Shown here: piece by piece, positions 1 through 4,970 of the stretch | Layout: every line of letters begins with the position of its first letter | Position numbering within the stretch: position 1 is the first letter of the stretch | Notes under the pieces: model-generated | What the model was told of the DNA's origin: nothing | The model's input: only the letters and a program-made list of their open reading frames with translations | The model's database searches: none | Position numbers and translations under genes: made by a program | DNA from: an uncultured Treponema sp. | GTDB taxonomy: Bacteria; Spirochaetota; Spirochaetia; Treponematales; Treponemataceae | NCBI GenBank assembly: GCA_937890485.1 | Contig: CALBXN010000135.1 | Coordinates: 1 to 6,336, forward strand | Reading direction: 5' to 3' | Length of the DNA: 6,336 nt

Positions 1-28
1 AAAACTCGATAGCAAACGAAGTTTGCGA
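1..28. repeat. Dispersed palindromic repeat, copy 1
   Basis: A 28-base unit that recurs identically at 74-101. Its core is a hairpin: GCAAAC (12-17), loop GAA, GTTTGC (21-26). It starts at the first base of the window, so the element may extend further left. It has no open reading frame and no T-run, so it is more like an intergenic REP-type element than a terminator. The identity of the two copies is seen directly; the dispersed nature in the genome is inferred. Confidence 0.75.
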
Positions 29-34
29 ACAGAT

Positions 35-54
35 AAAGGTGCAATTTTACAATA
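35..54. repeat. 20-base segment duplicated upstream of ilvB (distal copy)
   Basis: Matches 268-287 at 19 of 20 positions (T at 40 versus A at 273). The shared core is GCAATTTTACAATA. The proximal copy lies just before the ilvB start and includes an AAAGGAG string, while the distal copy lies between the first two palindromic repeats. One explanation is that the intergenic region was partly duplicated when repeat elements inserted. Confidence 0.6.
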
Positions 55-58
55 GTTG

Positions 59-101
59 CGAGTTTTGCAACGCAAAACTCGATAGCAAACGAAGTTTGCG
101 A
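59..101. repeat. Composite palindromic repeat, copy 2 with a second hairpin
   Basis: This stretch contains a 10-bp perfect hairpin, CGAGTTTTGC (59-68), loop AAC, GCAAAACTCG (72-81). It runs directly into the exact second copy of the 28-base unit (74-101), whose own hairpin is GCAAAC (85-90), loop GAA, GTTTGC (94-99). The two hairpins sit back to back. Copy 1 at the window edge shows only the right half of this composite, so the full unit is probably the 59-101 form. Confidence 0.75.
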
Positions 102-122
102 CCTATACTTCAATAATAAGTC

Positions 123-146
123 GCGAGTTTTGCTTGAAAATTCGAT
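123..146. repeat. Degenerate third copy of the palindromic repeat
   Basis: GCGAGTTTTGC (123-133) repeats 58-68 exactly. The right arm has drifted but still pairs: CGAGTTTT (124-131) with AAAATTCG (137-144), eight pairs including one G-T wobble. The GAA-loop hairpin of the other copies is missing. This looks like a decayed or partial member of the same family. Confidence 0.6.
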
Positions 147-189
147 ATGACTATAAAGTCTGGGATGACTAAAAAGTTCAAACTATAGT

Positions 190-249
190 GTCATCCTGAA
201 CTTGTTTCAGGATCTTGGTACTAAGATTCCGAAATAAATTCGGAATGAC
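190..249. repeat. Inverted pair of 27-base hairpin repeats
   Basis: Two related 27-base units face each other (190-216 and the reverse complement of 223-249). Each folds by itself: ATCCTGAA/TTCAGGAT (193-200 with 206-213) and ATTCCGAA/TTCGGAAT (226-233 with 239-246), both with five-base loops. Aligned in the same orientation, they differ at six positions. All six are transitions, and the stem changes occur on both sides so that pairing is kept. I recall near-identical hairpins (GTCATTCCGAA type) scattered in intergenic DNA of several unrelated bacteria. There is no T-run on either side, so it is not an obvious terminator. Confidence 0.75.
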
Positions 250-267
250 CTTAAAACAGTTCTGACC

Positions 268-287
268 AAAGGAGCAATTTTACAATA
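268..287 (+). promoter_or_regulatory. Proximal copy of duplicated segment; ilvB leader
   Basis: Near-identical to 35-54. It contains AAAGGAG (268-274), which resembles a ribosome binding site but lies 22 bases from the first ATG, too far to act on it. It also contains TACAAT (281-286), a 5/6 match to a -10 box without a clear -35 partner. The nearer AAAAAGG (287-293) is the plausible binding site, 6 bases before the ATG at 300. Any promoter role is a guess. Confidence 0.35.
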
Positions 288-299
288 AAAAGGTTTATG

Positions 300-2012
300 A
301 TGAAAATTACAGGTGCTAGAATTATAATTGAATGTCTTATCGAACAGGGAGTTGATACAGTTTTTGGATACCCTGGAGGAGCCATTCTAAATGTTTATGA
401 CGAACTTTATAAAAATAAGGATAGAATTTCACATGTTTTAACTGCTCATGAGCAAGGTGCTTCTCATGCAGCTGATGGTTATTCTCGTGCCACAGGAAAA
501 ACAGGTGTTGTTCTTGCAACAAGTGGGCCAGGGGCTACAAATCTTGTTACCGGAATTGCAACTGCTTATATGGATTCTATTCCAATGGTTGCCATTACAT
601 GTAATGTTACAACTCCTCTTTTAGGAAAAGATAGTTTTCAAGAGGTGGATATTACAGGTATAACAATGCCGATTACAAAACACAGTAATATCGTTAGAAA
701 TATCGAGCAACTTGCAGGTGCAATCCGAGAAGCATTTTTTATTGCAAAAAGTGGTCGTCCAGGTCCAGTGTTGATTGATGTTCCAAAGGATGTTACTGCA
801 AGTGTTACAGAGTTTGAAGCTTTATCAAAAGAAAAACTTGAAAATTTTGATACTATTCATCTTTTAAAGAATATCAAACGAGTTAATTCTGGAAAAACTT
901 ATGATGATAGTCAAATTGAACAAGTTGCTAACCTGATAAATAATTCTGTTCGACCATACATTTACGCAGGAGGAGGAATTATTAGTTCTGAATCTTGCCA
1001 GGAAGTAAAAACTTTTGCAGAAAAGGCAAATATTCCTGTTGGCGTAAGTTTAATGGCAAAAAGTGCATTCCCTGCAAATCATCCTTTAGCAACAGGAATG
1101 ATTGGTATGCACGGAACAAAAGCCTCTAACACTGCAATAAATAAGGCAGATTTAGTTATCGTTCTTGGTGCAAGATTTTCTGATAGAGTTATTTCTGATC
1201 CATCAAAATTTGCAGTTAATACTAAATTTATTCATATTGATATTGATTCTGCTGAAATCAATAAAAATATAAAAACTTGTGCTTCTATCATTGGTAATTT
1301 AAAGGATATTTTAACAAAACTTATTCCTTTGGTTAAAGAAAGAAAAAAATCTGAATGGAATGATTATGTTTCTGAGTTAAAATCTCATATTCCACCAATG
1401 TACACAAAAAAAACTGCTTTACATCCAAAATTTGTTTGCGAAAAAGTAAATCAAATTGCAGGTGATGATACAATTATTACCACAGAAGTAGGACAACATC
1501 AAATGTGGGTTGCACAGTTTTATCCATTTTCAAAACCTAGAACTTTGCTTACTTCAGGTGGCTTAGGAACTATGGGGTATGGAACAGGTGCTGCTATTGG
1601 TGCTCAAACAGCTTTTCCAAATAGAACTGTAGTTCACTTTGCTGGAGATGGTTCTTTCAGAATGAACTGTAATGAACTTGCCACAATTCAATATTATAAC
1701 TTACCAATAATCATCATTGTGGTAAATAATGGTGTTCTTGGAATGGTGCGTCAGTGGCAAAATCTATTTTATGAAAAACGATTTTCTGAAACAACTCTTG
1801 ATAGAGGTCCAGATTTTGTAAAACTTGCTGAAGCTTACGGTATTCAAGGTTTTAAGGCAAAGAATGAAGAAGAATTTGAATCAGTCTTCAAAAAAGCCTA
1901 CGAAAGCAAAAAACCTACAATAATCGATTGTAATATGAATATTGACGAAATGGTTCTTCCTATGGTTCCAGCAGGAAAGCCAATAGATCAACTATTATTA
2001 GAAGTAGAGTAG
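300..2012 (+). CDS. ilvB: Acetolactate synthase (AHAS) large catalytic subunit
   Basis: This enzyme condenses two pyruvates to 2-acetolactate, or pyruvate with 2-oxobutyrate, using thiamine diphosphate; it is the first common step of valine, leucine and isoleucine synthesis, in the cytoplasm. Numbering from the ATG at 297: N-terminal TPP domain about 3-170 with GYPGGAI (24-30) and the catalytic Glu52 in HEQGASHAADGY; FAD-type central domain about 190-345 with GARFSDR (291-297); C-terminal TPP domain about 370-550 with GDGSF (450-454), Asn477-Asn478 and GMVRQWQ (482-488). RFSDR and RQWQ mark the anabolic, FAD-containing form rather than catabolic AlsS. The 570-571 aa length is complete for the family. 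Tandem ATGs lie at 297 and 300; I prefer 300 because AAGG is 6 bases before it and the family usually begins MKITGA. No regulatory subunit gene ilvN follows; the next gene converges. Stop is TAG. Confidence 0.96.
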   Translation: MKITGARIIIECLIEQGVDTVFGYPGGAILNVYDELYKNKDRISHVLTAHEQGASHAADGYSRATGKTGVVLATSGPGATNLVTGIATAYMDSIPMVAITCNVTTPLLGKDSFQEVDITGITMPITKHSNIVRNIEQLAGAIREAFFIAKSGRPGPVLIDVPKDVTASVTEFEALSKEKLENFDTIHLLKNIKRVNSGKTYDDSQIEQVANLINNSVRPYIYAGGGIISSESCQEVKTFAEKANIPVGVSLMAKSAFPANHPLATGMIGMHGTKASNTAINKADLVIVLGARFSDRVISDPSKFAVNTKFIHIDIDSAEINKNIKTCASIIGNLKDILTKLIPLVKERKKSEWNDYVSELKSHIPPMYTKKTALHPKFVCEKVNQIAGDDTIITTEVGQHQMWVAQFYPFSKPRTLLTSGGLGTMGYGTGAAIGAQTAFPNRTVVHFAGDGSFRMNCNELATIQYYNLPIIIIVVNNGVLGMVRQWQNLFYEKRFSETTLDRGPDFVKLAEAYGIQGFKAKNEEEFESVFKKAYESKKPTIIDCNMNIDEMVLPMVPAGKPIDQLLLEVE

Positions 2013-2022
2013 TGTAGAATAA

Positions 2023-2104
2023 GGCTGTCTAAAAAGTTTTTGTAATATTGAACCTTGTTCAGTATTAATGCAAAAATTCATGCTTTTTAGATAGCCGCTT
2101 TTTT
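2023..2104 (+). terminator. Nested hairpin terminator between convergent genes
   Basis: The outer arms GGCTGTCTAAAAAG (2023-2036) and CTTTTTAGATAGCC (2083-2096) pair over 14 bases with one G-T wobble, followed by a T-run at 2099-2104. This suits termination of ilvB 10 bases after its stop. The T-run reaches the stop codon of the convergent minus-strand gene. A second hairpin sits inside the loop: ATATTGAA (2045-2052) with TTCAGTAT (2058-2065), loop CCTTG. The loop is unusually long for a simple intrinsic terminator. On the minus strand no good T-run follows, so it probably works mainly for ilvB. Confidence 0.6.
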
Positions 2105-2891
2105 ATAAAGAAAATCTTGTTGTTACAGAAATTGCAAATGGAGTGTGTGGTAGTTCTTCACCAATTTTATACACAGTAGACTCTCCTGCAACTATAAGTC
2201 CAAATTTTTCAAGGTCAAAAATAAATCGTCCACCTACATTTAAATCTAAAACGCTATATAATTCGTCATAAGTTTTTTTATAAGATTCTACTCCAAAAAA
2301 TAATCCGATTTTGAAAGGAGAGCGTTCGTCTAAGGCTAATAAATCTAAATATCCACCCATTGAATAATCTTTTTCTTTAGTATCCGAGGAATCTAAAAAA
2401 ACTGAAGTTTTAGAATAATCAAAAATTAAACTAATATCTTGATTTTGACAATGAAATGTTAAGTAACTTTGAACTTCAGTTATATAGTTTTCAAAAATAT
2501 TTCTTGTGGAAAATGCAAAATTTGAATTTGCACCGACTGAAATTATATTAAATAATTTAATACTTCCATCTAATTTAAAACCTGGACTAAATTTTGAGTT
2601 TCTTAAATCAAATAAAAAACCACCTAACAAATTAAAAATCTTTCCATTGTAACTTCCTGCACAAAAAGCCATATAATTATTGTTTTTTTTGTTTTCTACA
2701 GCAGCCTGAATAGATATTTCATCTGTTAAATTTTCATTAATTTTTACTGAACCACCAAAAGTATTTTTTGCTTCTGAGTTGTAATTATCATAATTTGCTC
2801 CAAGATACAAATCTGCTGCAAATAAAGATGGTGTGATAAATAAGACTATTGAGATTAAAAATAATTGTGCAACAGATTTAAATTTTATCAT
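2103..2891 (-). CDS. Exported beta-rich protein, probable outer-membrane barrel
   Basis: I do not recognise the family. The 262-aa product begins with a clear signal peptide: Lys3 and Lys5, hydrophobic core about 9-22, and likely cleavage after Ala25 (SLFA before ADLYLG). There is no lipobox cysteine. The mature part has no further membrane helix and is made of short alternating polar/hydrophobic stretches with many Asn, Gly, Phe and Tyr (for example GGYLDLL, FKIGLFFGVES, LNVGGRFIFD, FGLIVAGEST). It ends FAISVTTRFSL, resembling a final barrel strand although the last residue is Leu rather than Phe. This fits a 10-14 strand outer-membrane protein. Its ATG overlaps the TGA of the upstream gene by four bases (ATGA, 2888-2891), with AAGG 7 bases before it inside that gene, so the two are co-transcribed and probably translationally coupled. 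A soluble periplasmic beta protein is possible. Confidence 0.8.
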   Translation of the reverse strand: MIKFKSVAQLFLISIVLFITPSLFAADLYLGANYDNYNSEAKNTFGGSVKINENLTDEISIQAAVENKKNNNYMAFCAGSYNGKIFNLLGGFLFDLRNSKFSPGFKLDGSIKLFNIISVGANSNFAFSTRNIFENYITEVQSYLTFHCQNQDISLIFDYSKTSVFLDSSDTKEKDYSMGGYLDLLALDERSPFKIGLFFGVESYKKTYDELYSVLDLNVGGRFIFDLEKFGLIVAGESTVYKIGEELPHTPFAISVTTRFSL

Positions 2892-4207
2892 ATTTGTACC
2901 TTATATCCTGCAATTACTGAAAAATTATCTAAAAATGATTTCCAATCTTTTATATCAAATGCATTGACATTAATTGAAAAATTTATTTTTCCAGCTCCTA
3001 CACATACTGTTCCATACGGGGAAAGAAATAATCTTAAATTTTCTTTTATAATATCCAAGTTTTGTTGTTCTTCATTTGTTTTAATAATATTATCTAGGGA
3101 TTCACTTGAAGACATTGTTGCCATAAGTCCAAATTGACTTTTGTTTCCTGATAAAGAAATCCAAGGTGTATATAATGAAACACTTACTCCTACAGGATCT
3201 TCAATATAAAAAAGATTCTCTTTTGTAGAATTAGGCATATTAAATAATGATAGTGAAAGACATAAACTTCTTGATACAAATCTTGGTTCTACTAAGATGT
3301 ATACATCATTAAAAGATAATACTTGTTCTTTTTTTGCAACGTTAGGATCTATAATTAATTTTGTAAAACCTGCTTGGAATAAAAGAGAAGATGAATTGCT
3401 ACTACCAAAGAAAGCTGTAAATCCAGCATGCATATCAGCTCTTTCAATTAATAGAATAACTTTTTGAGTATTTCCATCTTCAAAAGTAATCTCTTTTTTC
3501 ATTGGCATTGTTAAACCAAAACTAAAATCAATGGCAGCTGCTCTCCATGCACCAGCAAATCGTAAATCTGTATTTAAACTTTCTACAAAAAAGTCATCTG
3601 TGTTATCTAAACTTTCACCTACAGTGATTGATGTCCAATCTTTTGCTTTGTTGTAATAGACATTTAATCCCAGTGCAATATTTTGAGGAAATTTTATGTT
3701 ATATGTACCACCAATTCCTGCCATGTCATAGATTTTTGCTTTTGAAATTCCACAAATTGTCTGTGTTAATCTTGATGCGAAAGAAGGAATTCCAAATTGT
3801 CGCTGCAAATATATGTCAGAACCTACTGGGTCATATTCACCAATGTACATTCCTAAAAAATGTGAAATTGCACCTACTGAACCTCTGTAAGTTAAGGATA
3901 CTTCATCTAGATTAAATTTAGCTGCTGTATTCTGAAAAATACTTTCTTTAAGAATAGACTCTGTTGTAAACATACTAAGAGAAGTTCTCAAAGTTAATGA
4001 TGATGAAATATCAAATTGACCTGCAAAGTATGCATCCATTAATAAATCTGGGAATTTTTCTGGTACAGGTTGAAATCTTCCTCCGATTCCCATAGTTCCA
4101 CTAAAATAAGGAACTGAAAAAACAGTATATGAGAGTAATAAAATATTAATTAAAATAAAAATAATCTTCTTATGAGATTTTAATTTGTTAAAAATAGATG
4201 CTTTCAC
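2888..4207 (-). CDS. Exported protein, probable outer-membrane beta-barrel
   Basis: An unrecognised protein of about 439 aa, first gene of a two-gene minus-strand unit. From the GTG at 4207 it starts with a basic segment (KLKSHKK, 8-14), a hydrophobic core (about 15-27) and a likely signal peptidase site after Ser31 (TVFS before VPYFSG). The rest has no membrane helix and many alternating strands rich in Gly, Ser, Phe and Tyr (GTMGIGGRF, LTLRTSLSMF, IALGLNVYY, AIDFSFGLTM, LCLSLSLF, VGVSVSLYTPW), ending VIAGYKVQI. This is typical of spirochaete outer-membrane barrels. Start choice: the frame stays open to a GTG at 4237, but that has no ribosome binding site. GGAG (minus strand of 4217-4220) lies 9 bases before the GTG at 4207 and 6 before a TTG at 4210, and a TATAAT at 4243-4238 would start transcription inside the longer form. 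The TGA stop overlaps the next gene's ATG. No function can be assigned. Confidence 0.78.
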   Translation of the reverse strand: MKASIFNKLKSHKKIIFILINILLLSYTVFSVPYFSGTMGIGGRFQPVPEKFPDLLMDAYFAGQFDISSSLTLRTSLSMFTTESILKESIFQNTAAKFNLDEVSLTYRGSVGAISHFLGMYIGEYDPVGSDIYLQRQFGIPSFASRLTQTICGISKAKIYDMAGIGGTYNIKFPQNIALGLNVYYNKAKDWTSITVGESLDNTDDFFVESLNTDLRFAGAWRAAAIDFSFGLTMPMKKEITFEDGNTQKVILLIERADMHAGFTAFFGSSNSSSLLFQAGFTKLIIDPNVAKKEQVLSFNDVYILVEPRFVSRSLCLSLSLFNMPNSTKENLFYIEDPVGVSVSLYTPWISLSGNKSQFGLMATMSSSESLDNIIKTNEEQQNLDIIKENLRLFLSPYGTVCVGAGKINFSINVNAFDIKDWKSFLDNFSVIAGYKVQI

Positions 4208-4216
4208 CAAATTTTT

Positions 4217-4220
4217 CTCC
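4217..4220 (-). promoter_or_regulatory. Ribosome binding site deciding the barrel gene start
   Basis: GGAG on the minus strand, 9 bases upstream of GTG 4207 and 6 upstream of TTG 4210. It lies inside the reading frame opened by the GTG at 4237, and so argues that translation begins about ten codons later than the longest frame. Confidence 0.55.
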
Positions 4221-4237
4221 AAAATATAGTCTTCCAC

Positions 4238-4301
4238 ATTATACTATCGGCACAAAAAATGAAATCTTTACTATAATAACATAAAAGTTATAAAAATACA
4301 A
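4238..4301 (-). promoter_or_regulatory. Candidate promoters for the minus-strand barrel pair
   Basis: Two candidates on the minus strand. The first has TTGTAT (4301-4296) and TATTAT (4278-4273) with a 17-base spacer; the -35 is weak. The second is a perfect TATAAT at 4243-4238 with no convincing -35, which would begin the transcript near 4231. Either would leave a short leader before the GGAG site. The region is so AT-rich that chance matches are likely. Confidence 0.35.
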
Positions 4302-4341
4302 TTTGATTAAAAGTTTTATTTAATTTTGTTCATTTGTTATC

Positions 4342-4369
4342 TTGACTTATGGAATAAATCGTATAAAAT
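4342..4369 (+). promoter_or_regulatory. Candidate sigma-70 promoter of cheA
   Basis: TTGACT (4342-4347) and TAAAAT (4364-4369) are separated by 16 bases, each a 5/6 match to consensus. The -10 box ends 8 bases before the cheA ATG (4378), so transcription would begin at or next to the start codon. No Shine-Dalgarno-like sequence lies in between, suggesting a leaderless or nearly leaderless message. Confidence 0.45.
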
Positions 4370-4377
4370 AGTTTAAT

Positions 4378-4920
4378 ATGAGTGATTATTTAGACTTGAA
4401 CAATGAAGAATTACTAAAAGATTTTTTTGCAGAAGCAGAGCAACAGGTTGAAAACCTAGAAAGTAATATTTTAGTCATTGAAAATGACCCTACTAACCAC
4501 GAGGCCGTTGATGAAATTTTTAGAGCTGCCCATACTTTAAAAGGTGGTTCTGCCACTGTGGAAATGACGGAACTTTCTACTTTCACTCATGTAGTTGAAG
4601 ATTTACTTGATGAACTGCGTTCTGGAACAGTTGATATTTCTGGTGATGTTATTGATATTCTTCTATCCTCGATTGATGTAATAAAAGAAATGTTAAATTG
4701 TCGTTCAAATGGTACTGTATATGAAGAGGATGTTTCTCCTATAAGAGAAAAATTAATGTCTTTTATTCCTGCTAAGGGTGAAAAGAAAAAGAAATCATCT
4801 ACTGTGTCACAAAATTTGCGTCCTACTACAGAACAAGTTTTAACTGTGCAAAAAACAGAAGAAATGGTTGTTCCTTCAACAGATGAAATTATTCTTTACT
4901 TTCAGAATATGAAGTTCTAG
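4378..4920 (+). CDS. cheA: CheA N-terminal fragment (P1 Hpt domain)
   Basis: First open frame of the broken cheA, 180 aa. The P1 histidine phosphotransfer domain covers about 5-130 with the phospho-accepting His52 in AAHTLKGGSATVEM, the canonical Hpt signature, followed by a Lys-rich linker (about 134-165). The final ~8 residues (YFQNMKF) are frameshift product. The ATG at 4378 gives MSDYLDLNNEELLKDFF, which matches Treponema CheA N-termini as I recall them, although no ribosome binding site precedes it. If translated alone it would be an isolated Hpt domain without kinase. Stop TAG at 4918-4920. Confidence 0.85.
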   Translation: MSDYLDLNNEELLKDFFAEAEQQVENLESNILVIENDPTNHEAVDEIFRAAHTLKGGSATVEMTELSTFTHVVEDLLDELRSGTVDISGDVIDILLSSIDVIKEMLNCRSNGTVYEEDVSPIREKLMSFIPAKGEKKKKSSTVSQNLRPTTEQVLTVQKTEEMVVPSTDEIILYFQNMKF

Positions 4921-4970
4921 AATTAAAAGAACTTTGCGAGGGTGCTCAACAACTTTGGGGTGTTACTGTT

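Noticed and set aside
1..101. Two exact 28-base repeats with a 45-base gap, resembling a short CRISPR array
   Set aside because: The gap itself contains part of another palindrome of the same composite, the third copy is degenerate and at different spacing, and no cas gene is present. It fits an intergenic palindromic repeat family.
147..188. Possible leader peptide and attenuator for ilvB (ATG at 147, 13 codons)
   Set aside because: The peptide is MTIKSGMTKKFKL, not enriched in Ile, Leu or Val, and no terminator hairpin with a T-run follows before ilvB.
2865..3137. Plus-strand frame across the junction of the two barrel genes
   Set aside because: It is antisense to two well-supported coding regions, starts inside one of them and has no binding site.
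4386..4586. Minus-strand frame opposite the P1 domain
   Set aside because: It is an antisense shadow of the conserved Hpt coding sequence, with no binding site and no recognisable protein features.
4890..4920. Programmed -1 ribosomal frameshift in cheA
   Set aside because: There is no X XXY YYZ slippery heptamer in the right phase and no obvious stimulatory structure. CheA is not known to use recoding, and the gene is broken again downstream.
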